DNA from: Acidobacteriota bacterium | GTDB lineage: Bacteria > Acidobacteriota > Terriglobia > Terriglobales > Acidobacteriaceae | DNA length: 13,937 nt | Direction: 5' to 3' | Assembly (NCBI GenBank): GCA_021781255.1 | Contig: JAJXXG010001143.1 | Span: 1 to 13,937, forward strand | Shown: in pieces, positions 7,297 to 13,937 of the stretch | Layout of the letters: each line of letters begins with the position of its first letter | Numbering within the stretch: position 1 is the first letter of the stretch | The notes under the pieces: model-generated | Database searches by the model: none | What the model saw: the letters and a program-made list of their open reading frames with translations, nothing else | What the model was told of the DNA's origin: nothing | Translations under genes and position numbers: made by a program

Positions 7297-7297
7297 G

Positions 7298-9289
7298 ATG
7301 CTGCAGGACCTTCGTCTCCCGGAAAGCAGGCTTCTTTTGCGCCCCGTTGCACACCGCTCATTTTTGCTCGCCGTTACTCTTGCCGCGCTGGCAGCGCCGC
7401 TGCCCTCTCAGGATGCTCCGCGCCCCACCGCTGTCCACCACACGTTCCAGGCCGTCGGCGATCACTTTGAGCTTGACGGCAAGCCGTTTGAGATTCTCTC
7501 CGGCGAGATGCACTATGAGCGCATTCCGCGCGAGTACTGGCGCGCCCGCCTGAAGATGGCACGCGCCATGGGCCTGAACACCATTGCCACGTACGTCTTC
7601 TGGAATATCCATGAGCCGGTGCGCGGCCAGTTCGACTTCAGCGGCAACGCCGACCTTTTCGAGTTCATCCGCGAGGCCCAGCAGGAAGGGCTGAAGGTTC
7701 TTCTCCGCGCCGGCCCATACTCCTGCGCTGAGTGGGAGTTCGGCGGGTTTCCGGCCTGGCTTATGGCGGATCCGCGCATGCACACAGCGTTGCGCTCCGA
7801 TGATCCAGCCTTCCTGCAGCCCGTTGAGCAGTGGATACTGCGGCTCGGGCAGGAGGTTGCTCCGCTGCAGATCGGCCGCGGCGGACCCATCATCGGCGTG
7901 CAGATCGAAAACGAATACGGCAACTTCGGCTCTGACCACGCGTACACGGAACACCTGCACCAGATCTTCCGGAAGGCTGGCTTCACCGATACCCTACTCT
8001 ACACGGCCGATCCCTCTCGCGCGCTGCCCAACGGCAATATCCCGGGCGTGTTTGCCGCCGTCAACTTCGGTATTGGCAGGCCCGCCGCCGCGTTCGATGC
8101 GCTCCAGAAGCTGCGGCCCGGCCAGGCGCTCTTCGCTTCAGAGTACTGGCCCGGCTGGTTTGACCACTGGGGCGAACCGCACCAGACGCGCCCCATCGAT
8201 CAGCAAATCAAGGACCTGGACTACATCCTGAGCCATCACGCCGGAATCAATATCTACATGTTTCACGGCGGCACCAGTTTTGGCAGGATGAGCGGCTCAA
8301 GCTGGACCGACCACAAGTTTCTTCCGGACGTCACCAGCTACGATTACGATGCTCCGCTCGATGAAGCCGGCCATCCCACGGCCAAGTATCGCGCCTATCG
8401 CGATGAGATTGCGCGCTATGTGCAGCAGCCATTGCCGCCTATCCCCGCCGCGCCTCCAGTCCAAGCCATTGCGCCATTCCAACTCGAGGAAGCTACGCCG
8501 CTGTGGGCAGGGCTGCCGCAACCGGTTCGTGCAGACCGGCCGAAGCCGATGGAAGAGCTGGGTCAGTCGTACGGCTTCCTCCTCTATCGAACGCAGATCG
8601 CACATGCGGTGAATGGCACGCTGGTGCTCGACGGGCTGAATGATTACGCACTTGTTTACTTGAACGGAAAGCTTGCTGGCACACTGGACCGCAGAGTGAA
8701 CCAGACGTCGCTCACATTGCACTCAGACCAACGCGCCAATCAACTCGACATCCTCGTCGAGAACTCCGGACGCATCAACTCCACGCGCATGATGCGCGGC
8801 GAAAGCAAGGGCCTGAACACTGTGCCAGTCTTCGACGGCGCTCCGCTCACCGGCTGGGCGATGTACCCGCTGCCCATGGCGCCCAATACCATTGCCGATC
8901 CGCTGGGAATGCCCGAGGAGGCACGCTTTGAGCGCAGCGGCAACGCGCAGCTGGCGATGCATGGCCCGGCCTTCTATCGCGGCAGCTTTGTGGTTGCCGG
9001 CAAGCAGCCGCATGCCGACACATTCCTTGACGTGCGTGATCTCGGCAAAGGCGCCGTTTGGATCAACGGCCATCCAATTGGCCGCTACTGGAACATCGGC
9101 CCGCAGGCCACGCTCTATGTCCCCGGCCCCTGGCTCCATCCCGGCCGCAACCAGATCTTCGTGCTGGATCTCTTCGCACGCGACCACTTGCCGCGCCTCG
9201 CCGGCCTGTCCGAGCCAATCCTGAACGCGCCCATTCTGAACGCGCCTGTGGGCGCCAACATCGCAAACGCCGCAGCCGCAAAGAAGTAA
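7298..9289 (+). CDS. Exported beta-galactosidase, GH35 family
   Basis: Retaining exo-beta-galactosidase, expected to remove terminal galactose, here plausibly from the galactan side chains of RG-I. From the ATG at 7298 the protein has 663 residues. A TIM-barrel catalytic domain (about 50-375) shows FEILSGEMHYERIPREYW, YVFWNIHEPVRGQFDFSG, GPYSCAEWEFGGFPAWL, the acid/base Glu206 in QIENEYGNFG, and the nucleophile Glu282 in FASEYWPGWFDHWG. C-terminal beta-sandwich domains follow (about 405-650), with DGLNDYALVYLNG and VWINGHPIGRYWNIGPQ. This is the normal GH35 layout. The start is uncertain. ATG 7298 has no ribosome binding site and gives a long leader. TTG 7337 would give a compact signal peptide beginning with Arg-Pro and leading into FLLAVTLAALAAPLP. 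It is divergent from the GH105 operon and convergent with the tandem esterase. Confidence 0.95.
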   Translation: MLQDLRLPESRLLLRPVAHRSFLLAVTLAALAAPLPSQDAPRPTAVHHTFQAVGDHFELDGKPFEILSGEMHYERIPREYWRARLKMARAMGLNTIATYVFWNIHEPVRGQFDFSGNADLFEFIREAQQEGLKVLLRAGPYSCAEWEFGGFPAWLMADPRMHTALRSDDPAFLQPVEQWILRLGQEVAPLQIGRGGPIIGVQIENEYGNFGSDHAYTEHLHQIFRKAGFTDTLLYTADPSRALPNGNIPGVFAAVNFGIGRPAAAFDALQKLRPGQALFASEYWPGWFDHWGEPHQTRPIDQQIKDLDYILSHHAGINIYMFHGGTSFGRMSGSSWTDHKFLPDVTSYDYDAPLDEAGHPTAKYRAYRDEIARYVQQPLPPIPAAPPVQAIAPFQLEEATPLWAGLPQPVRADRPKPMEELGQSYGFLLYRTQIAHAVNGTLVLDGLNDYALVYLNGKLAGTLDRRVNQTSLTLHSDQRANQLDILVENSGRINSTRMMRGESKGLNTVPVFDGAPLTGWAMYPLPMAPNTIADPLGMPEEARFERSGNAQLAMHGPAFYRGSFVVAGKQPHADTFLDVRDLGKGAVWINGHPIGRYWNIGPQATLYVPGPWLHPGRNQIFVLDLFARDHLPRLAGLSEPILNAPILNAPVGANIANAAAAKK

Positions 9290-9327
9290 CCGGTACGCGC
9301 CGCGGGTGTTTACACGCAGCACATGTC

Positions 9328-9363
9328 GTGCAAGGCCGATCAGAAATTCGATCGGCCTTGCAC
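9328..9363. terminator. Perfect 14-bp stem-loop between convergent genes
   Basis: GTGCAAGGCCGATC (9328-9341) pairs perfectly with GATCGGCCTTGCAC (9350-9363) around the 8-base loop AGAAATTC. It sits 38 bases after the GH35 stop and 7 bases beyond the end of the tandem esterase gene, so it can serve both convergent transcripts. No U-tract follows on either strand, so it may act as a 3' end stabiliser or a factor-assisted terminator. Confidence 0.6.
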
Positions 9364-9370
9364 TGCGCTT

Positions 9371-10963
9371 CTACTGCTGCGCCGCAGGTGCCTGCTTCTT
9401 CGCCAAGTACTTTTTCAGCGGATCGTGCCTGAGTTGCTTTAGTCCTTCCACCACGCACTGCGCATTCAGTTCGGCACCGGCCAAGTTGGTGTGCGTGTGC
9501 GGATCGCCGAACAGGCCGTCTACAACTGCTGGCCCCAGTGCATCGTAGCGCCTGGCCACAATGGCGTTCAGGTCGACGAACGGTGCGTGCTCCTGCGCTG
9601 CCACATCCTTCGCCCAGTCTGCATACTTCTCGCGACGAATGGTTCCGTCTTGCCAAACCTTGCGCGGCACGAGCGAAAGCACAATGGGCGTGCTGCCCTT
9701 CTGCCGCGTCTCCTCCATCATCTGCCGCAGATACCAGCCGTACGTGTGCACCACTTCGCGCTTGTGCATAATCGGGTTATCGATTGTTTGCGTCTCATCA
9801 CCCGTTCCCGGCAGCGTTCCGCGCGCACGCGCCTTGTCATCCAGCGGACCGGAGTCGTTATGCCCGAATTGCATCAGCACAACGTCTCCGCGCTTCATCC
9901 GTCGCAGCACCGTTGGCCAGTGAAACTGGTAATAGGTGCGGCTGCTGCGCCCGCCCACAGCGCGGTTCACCACGTTGATGCGGTCGGTTCTGAAGTACGG
10001 CGCAATCTCGTCGCCCCATCCCCACTGCCCGTTCGCTCCATCGCCCTGCCCATTCCGCACCGTTGAATCGCCAACGATCCACAGCGTTGGCAGCGCGGCA
10101 TTTGCCGGTAGCGGCAGCGACGCCTCCGCTGCCGACACCACATCCTCGCCCAACGCCGAGAAGTAGGGCGTCAGTGGTGAGTCGGGCAGCGACTTCAATC
10201 CTGCCACTACACTCTTCGCATTCAGCTCCGCGCCCACTGCATTCGTGTGCGTGTGGTCCAGCGGAAAGAATGTCGCTACCGTCGCCGGTCCCAGCTTTGC
10301 GTACTCCCGCGAAACAATCCTGCTCACATCCACGTAGTCGGCATTCTCTTGCTGCGCGACCTCAGCGGCCCACTCCCGAAAATGCCCCAGCGCCACCTCC
10401 GGCTTGCCGTTCGTCCAGATATTCCGCGGCGTGACAGACAGGAGAATCGGCGTGGCGCCTTTCGATCGCGTGTCCTCCACATACTTCCGCAGATACCACC
10501 CGAACGTGTGCACGACCTCCTGCGTGCCATCGGGCTGCGTGACGGTCTTTGTTTCGTCGCCTACGCCGGGCAGCGACCCTCTTGCCTTGCCGCTATCCAC
10601 CGCACCCGGATCGTTGTGGCCGAACTGAATCAGCACGAAATCTCCCGGCTTGAGCTGTTGCATCACCGCATCCCACTTGCCTTCCTTCATAAACGTGCGG
10701 CTGCTACGCCCTGCGCGTGCTGCGTTCACCACGCGCATCTTGCCTGGGTCAAAGTACTTCGCAAACGGTGTTCCCCAGCCCACGCGCTCCTTCGTCGATA
10801 CGTCAGGATCCCCGTGGATGTTGGCCGTCGAATCCCCCACGATATAGAGCGTCGGCAGATTCCCATTCGCAGATGCTGCCGCTTTCGTCGACTGCGCATG
10901 GGCAAGCACAATCCCCTGCAGCAACACGCACAACAGCACAAGAACAACACTCACCTTCCGCAT
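9371..10963 (-). CDS. Tandem two-domain CE12-type rhamnogalacturonan acetylesterase
   Basis: 530 residues made of two homologous SGNH/CE12 domains after a signal peptide (MRKVSVVLVLLCVLLQGIV, ending AHA-Q near residue 23). Domain 1 (about 37-268) shows GDSTANIHG with Ser45, AGRSSRTF, FGHNDPG with Asn117, and LDHTHTN with Asp236 and His239. Domain 2 (about 291-520) shows GDSTVRNGQG with Ser300, GGRSSRTYY, FGHNDSG with Asn369, and GDPHTHTN, where the Asp (487) lies one position further from the His (491). Normal CE12 proteins have one such domain. I chose the ATG at 10963 because GGGAG lies five bases upstream and the signal peptide then begins MRK; the ATG at 10975 lacks a ribosome binding site. 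It follows the receptor gene on the same strand but beyond that gene's terminator. The second acetylesterase gene of the locus, 4631-5917, is only distantly similar. Confidence 0.92.
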   Translation of the reverse strand: MRKVSVVLVLLCVLLQGIVLAHAQSTKAAASANGNLPTLYIVGDSTANIHGDPDVSTKERVGWGTPFAKYFDPGKMRVVNAARAGRSSRTFMKEGKWDAVMQQLKPGDFVLIQFGHNDPGAVDSGKARGSLPGVGDETKTVTQPDGTQEVVHTFGWYLRKYVEDTRSKGATPILLSVTPRNIWTNGKPEVALGHFREWAAEVAQQENADYVDVSRIVSREYAKLGPATVATFFPLDHTHTNAVGAELNAKSVVAGLKSLPDSPLTPYFSALGEDVVSAAEASLPLPANAALPTLWIVGDSTVRNGQGDGANGQWGWGDEIAPYFRTDRINVVNRAVGGRSSRTYYQFHWPTVLRRMKRGDVVLMQFGHNDSGPLDDKARARGTLPGTGDETQTIDNPIMHKREVVHTYGWYLRQMMEETRQKGSTPIVLSLVPRKVWQDGTIRREKYADWAKDVAAQEHAPFVDLNAIVARRYDALGPAVVDGLFGDPHTHTNLAGAELNAQCVVEGLKQLRHDPLKKYLAKKQAPAAQQ

Positions 10964-10975
10964 GCATGCTCCCAT
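10964..10975 (-). promoter_or_regulatory. Ribosome binding site deciding the tandem esterase start
   Basis: GGGAG followed by CATGC precedes the ATG at 10963. The alternative in-frame ATG at 10975 lies just upstream of this element and has no purine-rich sequence of its own. Confidence 0.5.
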
Positions 10976-11020
10976 CGCAGATGCCGCTCAACACACCACA
11001 CAGCATCTGAATTGAATCTC

Positions 11021-11036
11021 TGCACAGTTACGTGCA
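11021..11036. promoter_or_regulatory. Short inverted repeat upstream of the tandem esterase (candidate operator)
   Basis: TGCAC-AGTTAC-GTGCA is a 16-base dyad between the receptor terminator and the esterase start. It may be a regulator site for the esterase, which needs its own promoter if the terminator works. I could not find a convincing -35/-10 pair in 10964-11035. The arms are short, so chance is a real alternative. Confidence 0.25.
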
Positions 11037-11072
11037 AAAAAGCAGGGAGTGCCGAAGACTTCCAGCACTCCC
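11036..11072 (-). terminator. Rho-independent terminator of the TonB-dependent receptor gene
   Basis: On the minus strand GGGAGTGC and GCACTCCC (11072-11065 and 11052-11045) form a perfect 8-bp stem with a 12-base loop. It is followed by TGC and six T (11041-11036). It begins 22 bases after the receptor stop codon. This is a textbook intrinsic terminator and separates the receptor from the downstream esterase. Confidence 0.8.
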
Positions 11073-11094
11073 GTTGTTCGATTGAAACCGCTCG

Positions 11095-13937
11095 TTAGAA
11101 GTTCAGGCGACCCGAGAACTGCCAGTCTCTCGAGTGGTTGCCCTGGCGGCTCACGGTGCCGAAGTTGCTGTTGCCAACGGTGGTGTTGATGCCGCTGAAC
11201 TGCACTGTGTTGGTTACGTTGAACGCCTCCGCGCCGAATACGAAGCTCGCGTGCTCCCCGATGGGGAACTTGCGGTGCAGGCCGGAGTCGATGTTGTATC
11301 CGCCAGGGCCGAAAAGGCCGTACGGAGCCGTACGCGCCACGTCACCCAGCTGATACGTTGTCGTGCTGTTTGGCACTGTGAACGCCGCCGCATCAATAAA
11401 CTTGACGCTGCCTGCATTCGTCGAAGTTACGCCGTGTCCCCATCCGCCATTGATGCGCGGCTTGCCGCTGTAGTTCGCTGCATAGCTGGGCATGCAGGCG
11501 CTTACGCCCACCGCGGTACAACCGGTGGCGCCGATTCCCAGCGGAGTCCCCGAGTGGTAGCCGGCAATCCACGACAGCGACCATCCGCCCGCCAGTGCCC
11601 GCACCACGCGGCTCTTATCTCCGATCAGGCCCTTACCGAAGGGAAGATCGTAGACACCGAAGAAGTTCAGCGCCTGCGGCTGCTCTCCCGCACCGAGCGA
11701 GCGCTCGATACGATCCTGCTTATACGACTTTCCGCTTGTAATGGCGCTTGCGGGGATATCGTAGCCGCTGCGGAAGCTGCCTGCGTCATCGATTTCCTTC
11801 GCATACGTGTAGTTCACGGTATAGGAAAGCCCGTGCACAGCGCGCTGCACCAGCGAGAGCTGCAGAGAGTTATAGTTTGCGTTTGCGATGTTACCCCACG
11901 TGTCGGTCACGCCTGCATACTGCGGGAACGGCGAGAGCATGGCAGCAATGGTTCCGTGAGAACCACCGAAGTTGGCGTACGGCAGATTGATGCCGGGTAC
12001 GATCGCCTGCGCTTCCTGCAGGTAGGTCTTGCCCGTCTTCGAGTCCACGCTGTTCGGCAGCTTGCCAAGGAGCGGTCCAAGGACCAGGTACTTGGGATCA
12101 AGCTGATTGGTCCAGTAGCCGCGCCCCTTCAAGCTGCTCGTCAGGAAGTGCGACTGGCTGGCCGAGTAGTCCACCTGAATCGTGAGCGAGTTGGTGATTG
12201 CCCGCTGCAGACCGACGTTCCAGTTCTCCGAGTAAGGCGCACGGCTGGCCACATACGGATCGGCATACGACACGCCCGCCGGGCTGATTGCAGCGCCATT
12301 GGAATCGATGTAGTTGCCGGCATTCACCGTGTTCACAATGTCCGGCGTCGAGGAATAGCTCGGGTACGCCATGTTGCCAAAATTGGAGTTGAGGTAAAAC
12401 GCGGGGATGCCGCCCTGACCCGAATCAAGGAACGTGGGGTTGGCGGACAGACCGGCCTGACCTGTGCCGTTGTTTGCGCCGAGGCGTCCGCCTACGCCGC
12501 CACCGTGCGAATACATGATGCCGTACGCGGCGCGGAAGACGGTCTTGTCATTGATGGAGTAGGCAAGACCCACGCGCGGCGCGGCGTTGCCCATGTAGTA
12601 GTGCACCGGCGTCTGGCAGTGGCAGCTATAGGCTCCGCTGCCCGCGAACTCGACTGCGCCAAGGCTGCCCGTGGCCGGGTTCGTCAGGTTCGGGTTCATG
12701 TACGACCAGCGATTCTGCACTTCGTGATACGGCGGATAGAAGTCCCAGCGCAAGCCCAGGTTCACCGTCAAATGCGAGGTTGCGCGATAGTCGTCCTGAA
12801 CGTAGGGCGAGAACGTCTTGTAGCGCGCACCCAGCACCGTGTACGGCTGGATGGTCAGGCTGGTCGAGTCAACCGCGCCCATCAGGAAGCTGGCATAGGC
12901 GGCGCCGCTCTGGCCTTTATTGATGTTGCCCTTACTGTCGTATCCCGCGGTGTTCAGGTTGCTTTCGCTGAACAGCAGCGGACGGCTCGGCGTATCGAAG
13001 TTGGATTCGTTCTCGTTCAACCACTGGAAGTCGGCACCGTAGGTAAAGCTGTGCTTTCCATGAATCCACTGCAGGTTATCCATCATGGTGTAGGTATTCA
13101 CGTTCTGCGAATACCCAACGTAGCTGGTCCAGTTCGTCGGCAGATCCACACCGCCGCCGAAGTTCACGCCAGGGAAATCCATGGCCGATTGCCCGGCAGG
13201 CAGATTGCCGATGCCCAGCGCGGTCGATGCTTCCCAGTTTGAATTGCCGTAGGTGGGATTGCTCACCGGTCCCCACTGGCGCACATAGCCATACTTGAAC
13301 TGATTCACGAGGTGCGGGGTGAGCGTGTAGGTGTGTTCCAGAATGCCGGTGGCAGTAAGTTCCGCCACCAGGATACCGTTTGTATACGGAAGCGGCAACA
13401 CGGTTGCGGCTCCGTAGTCCAGTCCGATGAAGCCGCGGCGGCCTGAGGTGGACACCACTGCGATGTGCTGCTTGTCCGTGATGTTGGCATCGACCTTCGC
13501 AACAAACTCGAAGTTGTTTGCGCCGCCCGGCTGGCCGGTCAGGAAGTTACCTGTCAGATTGTTATTGCTGGGCGCGGGCATGAACGACTGCATCTTCTGC
13601 GCCATCGGCGACATCTTCGATGCCGGGATGATGTTGCCCGGGAAAGCATACGCGCATGTGGTTCCGCCATTCGCAGCCGTGCAGGCCGCGCGCGTTGTGG
13701 GATCGTAGATGGGATACGGATACGCGCTGAAGTCGCCCTGGCGCTCAGCCAGCGTGGGAATGCTCAGCAGGCCGGGATTGACGCCATAGGTGTAGTGAAA
13801 CTTGTCATACGCCACAAAGAAAAACATCTTGTCCCGGCGAATGGGAGCGCCCAGCGTGAATCCAAACTCGTTCTGATGCTCGGCGGGCTTGGGCGCAGGA
13901 ATCGTCGCGCCGGTTGCTGTCTTCTCCGTTGCAGATC
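11095..13937 (-). CDS. Oar-like TonB-dependent receptor, C-terminal part (start lies beyond the window)
   Basis: 946 residues are visible. The frame stays open to the right edge (NEFGFTLGAPIRRDKMFFFV reads straight through the Met at 13827), so that Met is internal. Missing are the signal peptide, the N-terminal carboxypeptidase-regulatory-like domain and probably most of the plug. What remains fits the plug end and the large outer-membrane beta-barrel typical of acidobacterial Oar-like receptors: FFFVAYDKFHYTYGVNPG, FTYGADFQWLNENESNF, FSPYVQDDYRATSHLTVNLGLRWDFYPP, NAAPRVGLAYSINDKTVFRAAYGIMY, NWNVGLQRAITNSLTIQVDY, YTVNYTYAKEIDDAG, and a last strand ending in Phe (DWQFSGRLNF). The stop is TAA (11097-11095), with an intrinsic terminator after it. 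Neighbouring RG/pectin enzymes suggest uptake of pectic oligosaccharides, but the ligand is inferred from context only. No SusD-like partner is seen on the visible side. Confidence 0.92.
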   Translation of the reverse strand, partial: SATEKTATGATIPAPKPAEHQNEFGFTLGAPIRRDKMFFFVAYDKFHYTYGVNPGLLSIPTLAERQGDFSAYPYPIYDPTTRAACTAANGGTTCAYAFPGNIIPASKMSPMAQKMQSFMPAPSNNNLTGNFLTGQPGGANNFEFVAKVDANITDKQHIAVVSTSGRRGFIGLDYGAATVLPLPYTNGILVAELTATGILEHTYTLTPHLVNQFKYGYVRQWGPVSNPTYGNSNWEASTALGIGNLPAGQSAMDFPGVNFGGGVDLPTNWTSYVGYSQNVNTYTMMDNLQWIHGKHSFTYGADFQWLNENESNFDTPSRPLLFSESNLNTAGYDSKGNINKGQSGAAYASFLMGAVDSTSLTIQPYTVLGARYKTFSPYVQDDYRATSHLTVNLGLRWDFYPPYHEVQNRWSYMNPNLTNPATGSLGAVEFAGSGAYSCHCQTPVHYYMGNAAPRVGLAYSINDKTVFRAAYGIMYSHGGGVGGRLGANNGTGQAGLSANPTFLDSGQGGIPAFYLNSNFGNMAYPSYSSTPDIVNTVNAGNYIDSNGAAISPAGVSYADPYVASRAPYSENWNVGLQRAITNSLTIQVDYSASQSHFLTSSLKGRGYWTNQLDPKYLVLGPLLGKLPNSVDSKTGKTYLQEAQAIVPGINLPYANFGGSHGTIAAMLSPFPQYAGVTDTWGNIANANYNSLQLSLVQRAVHGLSYTVNYTYAKEIDDAGSFRSGYDIPASAITSGKSYKQDRIERSLGAGEQPQALNFFGVYDLPFGKGLIGDKSRVVRALAGGWSLSWIAGYHSGTPLGIGATGCTAVGVSACMPSYAANYSGKPRINGGWGHGVTSTNAGSVKFIDAAAFTVPNSTTTYQLGDVARTAPYGLFGPGGYNIDSGLHRKFPIGEHASFVFGAEAFNVTNTVQFSGINTTVGNSNFGTVSRQGNHSRDWQFSGRLNF

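Noticed and set aside
11134..13242. 702-codon open frame on the + strand opposite the receptor gene
   Set aside because: It lies wholly inside the receptor coding region on the other strand. Its translation is rich in Arg, Val and Ala without any domain pattern, which is typical of an antisense shadow in high-GC DNA, while the receptor frame has clear beta-barrel motifs.
13825..13827. ATG at 13827 as start of the TonB-dependent receptor
   Set aside because: The 36 codons upstream within the window are open and encode the conserved EFGFTLGAPIRRDK segment found in the interior of such receptors.
1..13937. CRISPR array, defence system, prophage or insertion sequence
   Set aside because: I saw no spaced direct repeats, transposase or integrase motifs, or terminal inverted repeats; all well-supported genes are metabolic, repair or transport genes.

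Overview
The window looks like chromosomal DNA of an acidobacterium (Acidobacteriaceae/Terriglobia type). The clues are high GC, dense coding, and a very large Oar-like TonB-dependent receptor that ends in an aromatic-terminated beta-strand. This receptor type is greatly expanded in that group. The taxonomic call is an inference from gene content, not from a marker gene. I see no tRNA, rRNA, CRISPR array, insertion sequence or integrase, and no gene-free stretch longer than 300 bases.

Left part (1-3217, all + strand): four ordinary cytoplasmic genes with no obvious shared function. They are the 3' part of an aldo/keto reductase, an XdhC/CoxI-type molybdoenzyme maturation factor, a family 5 uracil-DNA glycosylase (UdgB) with Fe-S cysteines, and a small cupin. 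They end against the pectin genes at a convergent stem-loop (3251-3287).

Centre and right (3325-13937): a carbohydrate-utilisation locus that reads as a rhamnogalacturonan/pectin locus. Three minus-strand genes form a tight operon transcribed 7179 to 3325: a GH105 unsaturated (rhamno)galacturonyl hydrolase, a CE12 rhamnogalacturonan acetylesterase whose start overlaps the GH105 stop, and a PL22 oligogalacturonate lyase. A GH35 beta-galactosidase is transcribed divergently from a 118-base intergenic region with promoter-like elements on both strands and inverted repeats. Downstream, on the minus strand, lie a two-domain (tandem) CE12-type esterase and, upstream of it, the 3' two-thirds or so of an Oar-like TonB-dependent receptor. 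The receptor has its own intrinsic terminator.

How the genes fit together (inference from families): the receptor would import RG-I or pectin oligosaccharides through the outer membrane. The CE12 esterases would remove acetyl groups, GH35 would remove galactan side-chain galactose, PL22 would cleave oligogalacturonides, and GH105 would release the terminal unsaturated uronic acid. Every enzyme of the locus carries an apparent N-terminal export signal, so the pathway appears periplasmic. No SusD partner, inner-membrane transporter, backbone rhamnogalacturonan lyase or regulator gene lies inside the window. The most unusual points are a shifted catalytic acid in the second domain of the tandem esterase, an exported PL22 enzyme with a non-classical metal-site motif, and a probable TTG start for the GH35 gene.
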